A stretch of 31,569 bases of DNA from a virus, in the IMG/VR virus record IMGVR_UViG_3300032285_003799, positions 1-31,569 of that record; one strand, 5' to 3'. The notes beneath the pieces were generated by a model. That model saw only the letters and a list, made by a program, of their open reading frames with translations. It made no database searches and was not told the DNA's origin. Numbering within the stretch: the first letter of the stretch is position 1; every line of letters begins with the position of its first letter. Below, one piece after another: positions 19,618 through 29,163 of the stretch. The translations under genes were made by a program, and so were the position numbers.

Positions 19618-21042
19618 ATGGCAAGCGGTCCAGGAATACCAACTTCAAACATTTTGCAACCGGGTGCAATATCCCTCCAGTCGCAAAACCGTCAACTAAT
19701 GGTTGACTTACAATTATTAACTCCTCAATATTACAAGCAATATACTGAAAAGTATGGTAATGAAGATTTCACATGGTGGTTAGCTGCCCATGCTGGAATG
19801 GAGGAAGTAAAAAACCAAAATTTCTTCTGGTTTGAGAACAGAGGTAAATTAATGGTTGCTGTAGTAAACAACTCTACAGTATCAGCTCCAGTTGACACTA
19901 ATATTACATTAACTTTAAATTCAGAGGCTTACTATAACAATGGTACAGAATCTCCATTAAGAGTTGGTGAAACTTTGCGTGTTGCTTCTTCTAACATTGA
20001 AGGTAAAATCTTATCAATTGATACAACTACTCCATATGCATTTACATTTGTAGTAGCACCATTATTAGCAACACAAGGATTTACTTCTGCTGGAAGTACT
20101 TCATTATTAGCTGGTGAGGTTTTATTATTTGGTGGTGATACAGATGCTGGTGAAGCTTCAACTCAAATTAACCCATTAATCCATTTGGATCAGAAGTATA
20201 ACAACAACATCACTCAAATTCGTGATGGTTGGAGTAATACTGACTTAGCTCAAATGGCTGAAACATACTATGAGTACCCAGTATCTGCTGATATGGCTGC
20301 TAATGGTGTAACTGCGTTTACTTACAAAGGTATGTATAAGACTCTTGTTCGTTTCAAAAATAACGTAGAAGCAAAATTAATGCGTGGTAATTTGCAAACT
20401 AACAATGCAAATGGTATGACTAACTCTCAAGGTGCTCAAGGTATTATTCCTAAAGTAGTAGCTGATGGCGAAACTGTAGGTTATACTGCAGGTAACTTAG
20501 ACATCCAAAAATTACACGAAATTACTCGTATTATGGATGTTAATGGTTGTGCTAAACAATCTGCATGGTTATCTGATGTATTCCAAAAGCAAGATTTCTC
20601 TGATGGTATCTTCGCAGCTTACCCTGCTGGTGCTTTCGTATATGGAACTGGTGAAAAGTCTAAAGAGGCTTCAGTTGCTTACGGATTCCAAGAAATCTAC
20701 ATTGACGGTTATTTATTAAACGTTAAGAAATATAGCCAATTCAATACTGAAGTAACAACAGGTTTAACTCCTCAAAATGATTACTTCCGTAATTTTGGTT
20801 TGATTTATCCAATGGGTGAATCTAAAGATGCTAGAACAGCACAAGCTTACAAAAATATCACTATCATGTATCAAGAACCACCTCAAGGAGGAACTGTTGG
20901 TAATGGTATCAGAGTATGGCAATATGGTGGTGGATCTCCAAACCCAACTGACGGAACAATGACTAATCAAATCGCAATGATTACTTACCGTTCAACTCGT
21001 GTTTGTGCAGCAAACCAATTCATCATTGTACAAGCTAACTAA
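19618..21042 (+). CDS. Major capsid protein
   Basis: This 474-residue protein follows the scaffold and has the look of a crAss-like/HK97-type capsid: helical N-arm (QNRQLMVDLQLLTPQYY), FTWWLAAHAGMEEVKNQNFFW, an inserted beta-rich part (residues ~75-175), then the core with YYEYPVSADM and YKTLVRFKNNVEAK, and a conserved end (AMITYRSTRVCAANQFII). Its codon use differs from its neighbours: mostly CGT for Arg instead of AGA, and more C-ending codons, as for a highly expressed gene. It is followed by its own strong terminator. Confidence 0.88.
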   Translation: MASGPGIPTSNILQPGAISLQSQNRQLMVDLQLLTPQYYKQYTEKYGNEDFTWWLAAHAGMEEVKNQNFFWFENRGKLMVAVVNNSTVSAPVDTNITLTLNSEAYYNNGTESPLRVGETLRVASSNIEGKILSIDTTTPYAFTFVVAPLLATQGFTSAGSTSLLAGEVLLFGGDTDAGEASTQINPLIHLDQKYNNNITQIRDGWSNTDLAQMAETYYEYPVSADMAANGVTAFTYKGMYKTLVRFKNNVEAKLMRGNLQTNNANGMTNSQGAQGIIPKVVADGETVGYTAGNLDIQKLHEITRIMDVNGCAKQSAWLSDVFQKQDFSDGIFAAYPAGAFVYGTGEKSKEASVAYGFQEIYIDGYLLNVKKYSQFNTEVTTGLTPQNDYFRNFGLIYPMGESKDARTAQAYKNITIMYQEPPQGGTVGNGIRVWQYGGGSPNPTDGTMTNQIAMITYRSTRVCAANQFIIVQAN

Positions 21043-21065
21043 TTAGTATAGTACATAAATAAAAT

Positions 21066-21096
21066 GGTGGGGGTAATTTTACCTCCACCTATTTTT
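21066..21096 (+). terminator. Strong terminator after the capsid gene
   Basis: GGTGGGGGTAA (21066-21076) pairs with TTACCTCCACC (21079-21089) with one G-T wobble, followed by TATTTTT. It would cut transcription after the capsid gene and keep downstream expression lower. Confidence 0.8.
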
Positions 21097-21115
21097 AACA
21101 TTAAAAAAACCATTT

Positions 21116-22003
21116 ATGGCAAAGTTAAAGGCAGCGGGTTTATCTGATGTCTTCTCTTATGAGAATGAAGTACTTAGAGAAAATAGACAATTTGAAGAAT
21201 CCCAATCAGCACAGTCTGGTTCGGTTCAAAATGGAGTAACTTATAAGATTTATAAGTTAACAGATACAACAAAAAAAGGCAAATACCACATGGAAGGCGT
21301 GGATGATGTATGGAATCCAGATAAAAAAAGAATGGAAAGAATTAGGTTATTAAATGGATTTCCTAGCTTATCAATGGATGAACAAAAACATTTAGATAAA
21401 CTTTATGTTGAAAAAAACAGAAGAAGTCTAGTTTTTGATGCTAGAATATTAAGAGTTCCAGATTGGGACACATCTGCAATTGAATTTTTAGAAAAAAGTA
21501 ATGCTAATATTGATAATCCTAATAAAAAAGGAACTAGAAAATTAACATTCTTTCAGTGGAATCCGCATCGTCAAGCTGAATTAGAACGTAAAAAACGTAT
21601 TGCAAAAGTTGAGGCAATCAAATTTGCAAGTATGGCTTCTACAGATGAGATGAGGAAACATGCTAACTACTTAGGAATTAATTTTGTAGATGAATTAGGT
21701 TTCCCTAAATCTGACGAAGCATTAAGAAATGACTATGAATTATATGCTGAAGCTCAACCTAATAAGTTTATGCAAAGTGCTGGATCTAAAGAAGTTGAAG
21801 TAGCATATATAGTTAAAAAAGCAATTTTAGATAATAAAATTGATTTACATTCTAAAAAAGGATCTGCATATTGGGCAGGTGACGGTGGATTCATATGTAG
21901 AATACCCGGAACTGAAAAAGCTAAAGATTATTTAGTTGAATATGCAATGCTTCCTAATGATGAAAGTAAGCAATTTTTAGAACAATTGAAGAAATTGCAA
22001 TAA
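21116..22003 (+). CDS. Unknown 295-aa virion-cluster protein
   Basis: The gene starts twenty bases after the capsid terminator. The product is charged, with a helical N-terminus (DVFSYENEVLRENRQFEES), a Tyr-Lys beta part (GVTYKIYKLTDTTKKGKYH), a helical basic segment (HRQAELERKKRIAKVEAIK) and a mixed C-terminus. No domain is recognised. Location right behind the capsid gene suggests an auxiliary head or assembly protein. A terminator follows its stop. Confidence 0.6.
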   Translation: MAKLKAAGLSDVFSYENEVLRENRQFEESQSAQSGSVQNGVTYKIYKLTDTTKKGKYHMEGVDDVWNPDKKRMERIRLLNGFPSLSMDEQKHLDKLYVEKNRRSLVFDARILRVPDWDTSAIEFLEKSNANIDNPNKKGTRKLTFFQWNPHRQAELERKKRIAKVEAIKFASMASTDEMRKHANYLGINFVDELGFPKSDEALRNDYELYAEAQPNKFMQSAGSKEVEVAYIVKKAILDNKIDLHSKKGSAYWAGDGGFICRIPGTEKAKDYLVEYAMLPNDESKQFLEQLKKLQ

Positions 22004-22031
22004 TATTGATTCTACCCCTCTAAATAAAATC

Positions 22032-22063
22032 GCCCTGTAGCCTAAAAATTACGGGGCTTTTTT
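22032..22063 (+). terminator. Terminator after 21116-22003
   Basis: GCCCTGTA (22032-22039) pairs with TACGGGGC (22050-22057), one wobble, then TTTTTT. The T-run doubles as the upstream part of the next promoter (22061-22083). Confidence 0.75.
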
Positions 22064-22083
22064 GTTTCTTTTTCGTATATTTG
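22061..22083 (+). promoter_or_regulatory. Late promoter of the connector/tail operon
   Basis: -7 box TATATTTG at 22076-22083, 17 bases before the ATG at 22101, with TTTGTT and TTTTT upstream at the same spacing as in the portal promoter (20 of 23 bases equal). It begins the operon of connectors, GroES-like protein and muzzle. Confidence 0.55.
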
Positions 22084-22100
22084 GGTAACAATTTATATAC

Positions 22101-22811
22101 ATGAATATTAATGATATGTATCAAATATGCCAATATGCTATTAACAAAGCACAAAATGGATATTTGACACCTTCTCAATTTAATTTATTAGCAAATCAAG
22201 CTCAGACGAGCTATATGGATTATTTATTAGGTGAATTTCAACAATATCAATATGGAAGGCCACAAGCTAGAGTTAATTATAGTCAAAATAGTGATACAAG
22301 ACAAAGAGTTGCTCCATTTATTTTATTGACAACATTAAATCCAGATGCAGATGGATTCGTTGCTTATCCAGCTGATTATATACAAACTGATTCAATAAGA
22401 ACATCTAATAATAATAGAATTAGATTTGTTCAACAAGATAGTTTATATTCATATTTAACAAGTGAAATAGATCCAATTGTTACAAATCCAATTTATTTAA
22501 TAAGTGATGCTGGGTATAGATTTTATCCAAATACAACAGATAATAATGTATCATTAGCTAATTTAAAACTTAGTTATATTAAAAATCCTCCTACAATTAT
22601 TTGGGGATATAACTTAGACGGAAATGGAAGGCCAGTATATAATCCAAATCCATATAACCCTAGTACGCAACCAACAGGTAGTGTACAACCATTATGGTAT
22701 GATATTGATAAATTAGAAATCGTTGCTAGAATATTAAAATTAGTTGGTGTTAGCTTACAAGATGGCCAAATCCAACAATATGCTAACATGGTAACCACTC
22801 AAGGACAATAA
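22101..22811 (+). CDS. Head-tail connector/ring protein candidate
   Basis: A 236-residue product, with a helical start (INDMYQICQYAINKAQNG, then LTPSQFNLLANQAQTSYMDY) and a beta-rich middle (APFILLTTLNPDADGFVAYP), ending in helices (LEIVARILKLVGVSLQDGQ). Such a design fits the ring or adaptor proteins that stack under the portal in podoviruses. It overlaps no gene and is one base from 22813. Assignment rests on gene order and fold-like pattern. Confidence 0.6.
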   Translation: MNINDMYQICQYAINKAQNGYLTPSQFNLLANQAQTSYMDYLLGEFQQYQYGRPQARVNYSQNSDTRQRVAPFILLTTLNPDADGFVAYPADYIQTDSIRTSNNNRIRFVQQDSLYSYLTSEIDPIVTNPIYLISDAGYRFYPNTTDNNVSLANLKLSYIKNPPTIIWGYNLDGNGRPVYNPNPYNPSTQPTGSVQPLWYDIDKLEIVARILKLVGVSLQDGQIQQYANMVTTQGQ

Positions 22812-22812
22812 A

Positions 22813-23445
22813 ATGACAAGAAAAATATTTATAGAAAGAATATTAAGGCAAATATATAATGGACAGCCTAATGATGATTCTAGTATTACATTTAATCAAG
22901 TTAACCAATGGTTAAATGATGCTATTGGCATAGCTGCTAAAAAAAATTATACTGATAGCGTTCAATTAGATGGTATTGCTTATGTAAATAATTCATTTTA
23001 TACAACTTACACTAATTTAAATATAGCAGCTGAATCAGTAGATAATGTTACATATTCTGTAAAGCTTCCGCAAATACCTTTTGCATTAGGAAAAAATGAA
23101 GGTGTAGCAACTTTACAAATTGTAGGAGATAAGAAAACATCGCAAACTGCCATACCTCTTAGTATTAATCAAGTTGGATATATTGATAATTTAAGACCAA
23201 TTCAAAATAAAATACTTTATTGGATTGAAGGTAATAACATATATGCAAAGAGTTCAATACCTTTGACATCATATAAGGCAACTTTAAGAATGATAAGTGG
23301 TGGGGATTCTTCAAATTTAGAATCTACTTTAATTGTGCCAGATGATTATGTGCCAATAATTGTAGAATATATTAAAGGTCAATTATCATTTGAAAGGTCA
23401 AGACCAATAGATCAATCAAATGATGGTATTGATAATGCAAACTAA
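22813..23445 (+). CDS. Second head-tail connector/ring protein candidate
   Basis: The 210-residue product starts RKIFIERILRQIYNGQPNDD with a helix pair, then SFYTTYTNLNI and a beta barrel, ending in a helix (DYVPIIVEYIKGQLSFERS) typical of phage adaptor proteins. It lies in the connector operon just before the GroES-like gene. Probable partner of the products at 22101 and 23732. Confidence 0.6.
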   Translation: MTRKIFIERILRQIYNGQPNDDSSITFNQVNQWLNDAIGIAAKKNYTDSVQLDGIAYVNNSFYTTYTNLNIAAESVDNVTYSVKLPQIPFALGKNEGVATLQIVGDKKTSQTAIPLSINQVGYIDNLRPIQNKILYWIEGNNIYAKSSIPLTSYKATLRMISGGDSSNLESTLIVPDDYVPIIVEYIKGQLSFERSRPIDQSNDGIDNAN

Positions 23446-23456
23446 AAACTATATAT

Positions 23457-23729
23457 ATGAAACCAATTAGAGATTTTATTTTAGTAAAACCATGCGAACC
23501 TGACACTGTTACAGAAGGTGGTCTTTTTATACCTACTACTGCTATGTCAAGAAATAATAGAGCAACTGTAGTTGAGGTTGGTAGAGGAACAGCTAAAATA
23601 AAAATGGAAGCAAAAAAAGGTGATATGATAATTCATATTAAAAATGCTGGGGAAGAGGTTATAATTAATGGAGAACAACATTTTTTAATTCGTCAAATGG
23701 ATATTTTATCTTACGTTTCAAATAATTAA
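23457..23729 (+). CDS. GroES-like co-chaperonin
   Basis: Ninety residues with the cpn10 pattern: KPIRDFILVKP, a mobile-loop-like TVTEGGLFIPTTAM (residues ~16-32), RATVVEVGRGT, GDMIIHIKNAGEEV and a closing IRQMDILSYV. Phage co-chaperonins such as T4 gp31 replace host GroES so the large capsid protein can be folded. Here it lies among the connector genes, not beside the capsid gene. Length is typical for GroES. Confidence 0.85.
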   Translation: MKPIRDFILVKPCEPDTVTEGGLFIPTTAMSRNNRATVVEVGRGTAKIKMEAKKGDMIIHIKNAGEEVIINGEQHFLIRQMDILSYVSNN

Positions 23730-23731
23730 AT

Positions 23732-24508
23732 ATGGCATCACAAGAAAGACAATTTATAACTGTTGACTCAATCATCAATGACTATCTTGATGAATCTGAG
23801 CAAAGCGTTCATAAATATGCCAAACTTTATAATATAGCTTATAGAGGTATGGAAAGATTAGGACTTGATTTCTTTTATAAAATTAAGTCAGTAAAATTGC
23901 CAGTTGACACTACAAACTATACAGTACAATTACCAAATGATTATATTAGTTATACTAAAATAGGAGTATTAAATGCAGTAGGACAAATTATACCTTTGCA
24001 ATTTGATAGAAAATTAACATTTTTTGGTGACCAATTGCCAAATAGACAAGCATTAACTGATGATGATACATTAGTTAACTGGAATCAAATATATAACGCA
24101 CCAATATTTTATAATTATTGGGATGGGTATGGATTTACTAATATTTATGGTTATCCTAGTGGTTCTCCATTTGTAGGTTCATTTAATATTGATGATGCAA
24201 ATGGTGTGATATTACTTAATCAAGAGTTTTATTATGATTACTTAATGATTGAATATTTATCAAGTCCAAATCCAGATGAGAAATATATGATTCCATTACA
24301 GTTTAGGGAAGCTTTATTGGCTTGGATTGCATGGAGAGATATAGCTACAATGCCAAGTAATAGAAAAGGAAATCTTGGAGATAAGAGAGATAGAAAACAA
24401 GAATTTTTCAATCAGAGAAGATTAGCTAATGCACAGTTTAAACCTATGTATTTAGATCAAGCTTATGAATGGAATTTAATTAATCAAAGAATGACAGTTA
24501 AGGGATAA
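23732..24508 (+). CDS. Tail tube/adaptor-type protein
   Basis: The 258-residue product has a helical head (VDSIINDYLDESEQSVHKYA), beta core (VKLPVDTTNYTVQLPNDYIS), a Tyr/Gly-rich insert (YNYWDGYGFTNIYGYPSG) and a helical basic C-terminal part (FREALLAWIAWRDIATMPS). The pattern (N-terminal helices, PNDY turn, C-terminal helices) fits T7 gp11-like tail adaptors. It starts two bases after the GroES-like stop and ends three before the muzzle-like gene. Confidence 0.6.
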   Translation: MASQERQFITVDSIINDYLDESEQSVHKYAKLYNIAYRGMERLGLDFFYKIKSVKLPVDTTNYTVQLPNDYISYTKIGVLNAVGQIIPLQFDRKLTFFGDQLPNRQALTDDDTLVNWNQIYNAPIFYNYWDGYGFTNIYGYPSGSPFVGSFNIDDANGVILLNQEFYYDYLMIEYLSSPNPDEKYMIPLQFREALLAWIAWRDIATMPSNRKGNLGDKRDRKQEFFNQRRLANAQFKPMYLDQAYEWNLINQRMTVKG

Positions 24509-24511
24509 TAT

Positions 24512-27500
24512 ATGCCAGTAATTAACAACCCTTTTAATGGTAAGTTGAATCTTGATGTTGCTGATTATCGTATAGATAACAATGACTATATAGATGCTTT
24601 AAATATAACTAAAGATGCACAAGGTGTAGGTCAAGATAGAGTTGTATCAAATATCTTAGGTAATACATTAATACCATATACATTACCAAGTGGAACAAAT
24701 AAAATAATTGGTTTTTATCCTGATAAGGTAAGAAATAGAGGTTATTACTTTCTTTGGAATAGTAACGGATATAATTCTATTTTATATTTAAATTTAGATA
24801 CAAATAGTGTTGTAAAGATATTGGTAAGTAAAACGGATAGCAATGGAATTGATATTTTAAATTTTAATCCATCTTTTAAAGTTTTATCTGTAAATATATT
24901 TTATAGAGATATAGAAGGTGATTTATTATTTTTTAATGATGGATTAAATCCTCCTAAAGTAATTAATGTTTCTGAAACACATGGAACATCATGGAAATAT
25001 GAATATTTGTTAGTTGCAAAGGCACCTCCACAGATGCCTCCAAAAGTAGTTTATGAAAATGATTCACAAGTTAAAGTTAATAATTTAAGAAACGTATTAT
25101 TTCAATTTTGTTACAGGTTTGTTTATCAAAACAATGAAAAATCTGTATGGAGTTCAAAAAGTATTGTTCCACTTCCTCAGCAACCAACAGTTAATTTAAC
25201 AGATTACAATATAACATATAATTCTAGGATTTCTGTTTCGGTTTCAACAGGTGATTTAGTAGTAAAAAAAATTGAAATTGCTTTTAGGGAAACAACTAAT
25301 GATACTACAAGTGATTGGTATTTAATTTCTTCTTTTAATAAATTAGAATTTAATATACCAAATAATGATATTTTTACATATAAGTTTTATAATGATAGTA
25401 TATATAATCCAGTAGATGTTATTGATATGTCCCAATTACAAGATTGGGTACCTCAAAGAGCAAATGCTGGTGAACTTGCAAATGGTAACGTTTTATTATA
25501 TGCTGGTATAACTGAAGGTTATGATAAAACAAAAATGAATTTAGTTTCTTCTGCTCAAAGAGAATTGCCTCCTTATTTTTTTGATAAATGTGGTTTATTG
25601 TTTTTTGCAGCAAGTAATGGAGTTGATAGTGGTGTGATTAGTACAAGAATGAAAGTATTTGTTTTTGGAACAGTAAGTGATATTTCACCTATTATTACTA
25701 CTACAACTACAAGTAGTCCTACTACCACTACTACTAGTGGACCGACAACTACTACAACTGCAGGTCCCACTACAACAACTACAACCACAATTGGTCCACA
25801 AGGATTAAATAATCCAGATGGTATATATGTTATAAATGCTATAAATAATAGTGGAACAAGTATTGGTATATCATATAACTATTCAACTAATTTAGGGATT
25901 AGCATTAATTCATTATTGACAAATATATCTTCAGCATTACAAGTTAATGGATGGACACAAATTGGACCTATTAATGACAATTATGTTGAGATGGAATATA
26001 CCAATGGTTTTACATTATTATCAAGTGGTGTAAAATTGAATGGATATTCAAGAGATAATACAGTATTTGCAAATTCGTGGGATTCTGGTTATCAGTATGC
26101 AATTCAATATTTTGATAGTGTTGGAAGAACAATAGGTGCACAAACTAGTTTAGATGCTAGTTTTAATACACCTTCAAGTAATGGATATAAATATCCAACT
26201 ACATTATTACAAATTAAAAATAGACCACCATTAGAAGCTGTTTATTACCAAATTTTAAGATCAAATAATACAACGTATAATAAAAGATTATTTTGGATTA
26301 GTAATAGTGCTTATAGAAGTGTTACATCATTAAATCCATTTGCAATAGGTGATATTGAAGGGTTTGCATATATTTCACTAGATAATATTGATGTATATAA
26401 TAAACAAATTAGTTCTACAGCATCAGTTGTATCTTATTCATATGCTCCGGGAGATAGAATTAGATTTATCAAGAGATTTGATGCAGAAAATAATCCAATA
26501 TCATTTAATACTAATGTAGTATATGATTATGAAATTTTAGGTACAGTTTCTTCAATAGTTACACCAAGTAGCAATAAAATAGGTAATTTTATAAAAATAA
26601 AATATCCTAAAGCAGATATAGATGCAAATAGCTCAAATTTTAATTTTGATGGTGATTTGAACTTTTTACATTATGAAATATTTTTATATAATTTTACAAA
26701 TAATGCATCAGGTACTCAAAGAACATTTTATGAATTTGGTAAATGTTTTGGTATAGGAAATCCAGGAACAAACTTAGCATATCATATTGGATTAGAGCAA
26801 ACTCAATCTGCAACTAATCCTGAAAGTGTACCTGCATATATTTCATGTACTAATGGAGATTTGTTTTATAGAACTAGAAAAGTAATTTCAACTTACGATT
26901 ATATTTATGATGCTGGAAATCAAGATGTAAAAACAGCAAATAATGTTGCTGGTGGGTGGGTTGCTATATTAAATTTAACAATAAAACCGGATCAAAATCC
27001 TTTAGGTAATTCAACTAATTTTGAATTACATAATCAACAAGCTTCTGATGCAATTCCAACATATAATATTCTTCCGGGATATTATCCAACTTCTTATACT
27101 GATACAAATGAATATTTGTTTTGGAATAAATCAACTACTAATAACATTGTAATTAATTTAAATTTTACAGGTAGGGCAACATATGATACAACTAATATTT
27201 TTTTAAATCAAGTTTTATTTTATATATACTATTTAGATATTAATAATGTAAAAAGATATAATGAAATTTATATTTCAAATACTATAAGTGGAACTGGATC
27301 TTTATTTGAATGTAAAGATTGGTTAGTGTCTGTACCACCTACAACTAAAGTTATGATTGGAGTTAGTGGTGGTTCAATAGGGCAAGATATTTCAGCTACA
27401 TTAAATATATTTGATTTTAATATATCTGTATATAATTATAATACTATAGATATTATTGAATCTAGTTTTAGTGATAATTATAATTTAGTTACAAATAGTA

Positions 27501-28594
27501 ATGGAAGGCCATCTGTAATTGATGAAAATGCAAGTAGAAAATATTTCCCAACAACAATAAGATTTGGACAAGCATATCAATTTAATACAAATATAAATGG
27601 ATTAAATAGATTTTATTTTGAGAATTTTGATGACTATGATAGAAGTTTTGGTGATGTGATTCGTTTGCATGTTAGAGATAGATATTTGAAAGTTTATCAA
27701 AAATTTAAAGTAGGTAATGTTCCTATTTTAACTCAAATCGTAAAAGATAGTGCAAACAACCCATTACAAGCTAATACGGATAAGTTAATTAATAAAATTC
27801 AATATTACGCTGGTGATTATGGTATTGGGGATGCTGCTACAAGTTTAGCTTGGAATAACTTTTCAGATTATTTTGTAGATAATTATAGAGGTGTTGTATG
27901 TAGATTAAGTCAAGATGGTATAACTCCATTGAGTATTATTTATCATACTAATGCATTTTTTGTTCCTAAATTAGCCGAATATAATCAAGAGTTAAATAAT
28001 GGAATTCCTGCAGATGGTCAAGTTTATACTGGTAATCCTTGTATTTATGGTATTTTTGATGCTTATACAAATAAGTATATTATAGCAATGGAGGAAATTA
28101 ATAGATATGAATTAGCTACAACTACAACTACAACTATACCTCCTACAACAACTACAACAACTTCTACAACGACTACTTCTACAACAAGTACCACAACAAC
28201 TACAACAACTACAACTTTATCTCCTCAAATAAGTATATATTTTACTCCATTTGATAAAACTTTTACAATTTTATCAAATAGAACAGTACCTCAATCTGTA
28301 TTTGTAGGAGCTTTATCTGTAGATGGGTACCCAAATAATTCTTGTGGTGCAGGTACTTCAATTGCAGGAGCTACATTAACTGGTGGGGTTCTTGGTTTAA
28401 ATGCTGGTGGTACGGTAGATACCAGATCTTCTGTTTATTCTGGTACTTGGGGAACTACTACTCCCTATAGTTTTTCTTCTCCTAATATTAGTTTGAGTAT
28501 TAATGGCGGTGGTTATACATCTTATTCTAATGGAAATACAGTTACAATATCCGGAATTACATTCACTATATTAATTGGTAAAACTTGTTTATAA
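24512..28594 (+). CDS. Tail stabilization/muzzle-like protein with Thr-linked inserts
   Basis: The 1360-residue product begins with FNGKLNLDVADYRIDNNDYI and LNITKDAQG, the start of the 'stabilization protein' of crAss-like and T7-like tails (nozzle type). A Thr-rich linker (396-426) leads to a domain (~427-530) before the core continues with YQYAIQYFDSVGRTIGA. A second linker (1203-1235) carries a C-terminal beta domain (~1236-1360, Gly/Ser-rich with few cysteines). The core closes the tail channel; the inserted and terminal domains probably face outward and may touch the host. It is the longest gene of the window. Confidence 0.75.
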   Translation: MPVINNPFNGKLNLDVADYRIDNNDYIDALNITKDAQGVGQDRVVSNILGNTLIPYTLPSGTNKIIGFYPDKVRNRGYYFLWNSNGYNSILYLNLDTNSVVKILVSKTDSNGIDILNFNPSFKVLSVNIFYRDIEGDLLFFNDGLNPPKVINVSETHGTSWKYEYLLVAKAPPQMPPKVVYENDSQVKVNNLRNVLFQFCYRFVYQNNEKSVWSSKSIVPLPQQPTVNLTDYNITYNSRISVSVSTGDLVVKKIEIAFRETTNDTTSDWYLISSFNKLEFNIPNNDIFTYKFYNDSIYNPVDVIDMSQLQDWVPQRANAGELANGNVLLYAGITEGYDKTKMNLVSSAQRELPPYFFDKCGLLFFAASNGVDSGVISTRMKVFVFGTVSDISPIITTTTTSSPTTTTTSGPTTTTTAGPTTTTTTTIGPQGLNNPDGIYVINAINNSGTSIGISYNYSTNLGISINSLLTNISSALQVNGWTQIGPINDNYVEMEYTNGFTLLSSGVKLNGYSRDNTVFANSWDSGYQYAIQYFDSVGRTIGAQTSLDASFNTPSSNGYKYPTTLLQIKNRPPLEAVYYQILRSNNTTYNKRLFWISNSAYRSVTSLNPFAIGDIEGFAYISLDNIDVYNKQISSTASVVSYSYAPGDRIRFIKRFDAENNPISFNTNVVYDYEILGTVSSIVTPSSNKIGNFIKIKYPKADIDANSSNFNFDGDLNFLHYEIFLYNFTNNASGTQRTFYEFGKCFGIGNPGTNLAYHIGLEQTQSATNPESVPAYISCTNGDLFYRTRKVISTYDYIYDAGNQDVKTANNVAGGWVAILNLTIKPDQNPLGNSTNFELHNQQASDAIPTYNILPGYYPTSYTDTNEYLFWNKSTTNNIVINLNFTGRATYDTTNIFLNQVLFYIYYLDINNVKRYNEIYISNTISGTGSLFECKDWLVSVPPTTKVMIGVSGGSIGQDISATLNIFDFNISVYNYNTIDIIESSFSDNYNLVTNSNGRPSVIDENASRKYFPTTIRFGQAYQFNTNINGLNRFYFENFDDYDRSFGDVIRLHVRDRYLKVYQKFKVGNVPILTQIVKDSANNPLQANTDKLINKIQYYAGDYGIGDAATSLAWNNFSDYFVDNYRGVVCRLSQDGITPLSIIYHTNAFFVPKLAEYNQELNNGIPADGQVYTGNPCIYGIFDAYTNKYIIAMEEINRYELATTTTTTIPPTTTTTTSTTTTSTTSTTTTTTTTTLSPQISIYFTPFDKTFTILSNRTVPQSVFVGALSVDGYPNNSCGAGTSIAGATLTGGVLGLNAGGTVDTRSSVYSGTWGTTTPYSFSSPNISLSINGGGYTSYSNGNTVTISGITFTILIGKTCL
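25697..25789 (+). repeat. Thr-linker DNA repeats, copy 2
   Basis: Encodes TTTTT units separated by SSP, SGP, AGP in the muzzle-like gene. The minus strand shows a Val-rich spurious frame, a by-product of the repeat. Confidence 0.8.
28118..28216 (+). repeat. Thr-linker DNA repeats, copy 3
   Basis: Encodes a Thr/Ser run with IPP and single Ser breaks, before the C-terminal domain of the muzzle-like protein. Codons are mostly ACA/ACT/ACC, so the DNA remains repetitive. Confidence 0.8.
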
Positions 28595-28595
28595 A

Positions 28596-29147
28596 ATGGC
28601 CGCAGTATTAACATATCATCAAGATCCATTTACTATTTCATTTGATGAGGTAGGAAATGCTTTTGAATCATTTTATTCATATTATCCAGAATTTTATGGG
28701 TGTTTGAATACTAATTTATTTTCATTTAAAAATGGACAAATTTGGATTCATTCAAATAGTAGCACATTTTGTAATTTTTATGGTGTACAATATGGAGCAT
28801 CAATTACTACTGTATTTAATCAAGCTAATATTAATAAAAAAACATGGATTTCTGTAGCTGAAACATCTAATATAGTATGGGAATGTCCATTAATATATAC
28901 TCAAATGAATAGTTATGATACTCAAAGGCAAGAAAGTGAGTTAAAAGAGGTAGATTTTGTTACTTTGGAATCAACATATAATGCATCTTTCTTAAAAGAT
29001 AAAAATAGTCAAGGTGGTTTAATTGAAGGAAGTTCATTAAAAGGAGGTTATATTGTTGCAAAATTTGAGAAAACTAATGCAAATTCTTTCGTATATTTGA
29101 ACAATGTAGGAATTAAGTATATAGATTCTCCATTAAATATAAGATAA
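28596..29147 (+). CDS. Virion protein, 183 aa
   Basis: I use ATG 28596 (MAAVLTYHQDPF), one base after the stop of the previous gene; an upstream in-frame TTG would overlap that gene and has no support. The product (FDEVGNAFESFYSYYPEFYG, LNTNLFSFKNGQIWIH, FCNFYGVQYGASI) matches a type of short structural protein that follows the stabilization protein in Bacteroidota podoviruses, with an end GGYIVAKFEKTNANSFVYLN. Exact part of the virion unknown. Confidence 0.65.
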   Translation: MAAVLTYHQDPFTISFDEVGNAFESFYSYYPEFYGCLNTNLFSFKNGQIWIHSNSSTFCNFYGVQYGASITTVFNQANINKKTWISVAETSNIVWECPLIYTQMNSYDTQRQESELKEVDFVTLESTYNASFLKDKNSQGGLIEGSSLKGGYIVAKFEKTNANSFVYLNNVGIKYIDSPLNIR

Positions 29148-29163
29148 ATTAAATTAATATATT

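Noticed and set aside
25573-25788. Val-rich minus-strand frame opposite the muzzle-like gene
   Set aside because: It is the mirror of the ACN-rich Thr linker; the plus frame is clearly the gene.
24512-28594. Recoded stop codons, as in some crAss-like phages
   Set aside because: TAG and TGA both end genes at coupled junctions (for example 12346-12348 and 4241-4243) and long genes contain no in-frame stops that need reading through.
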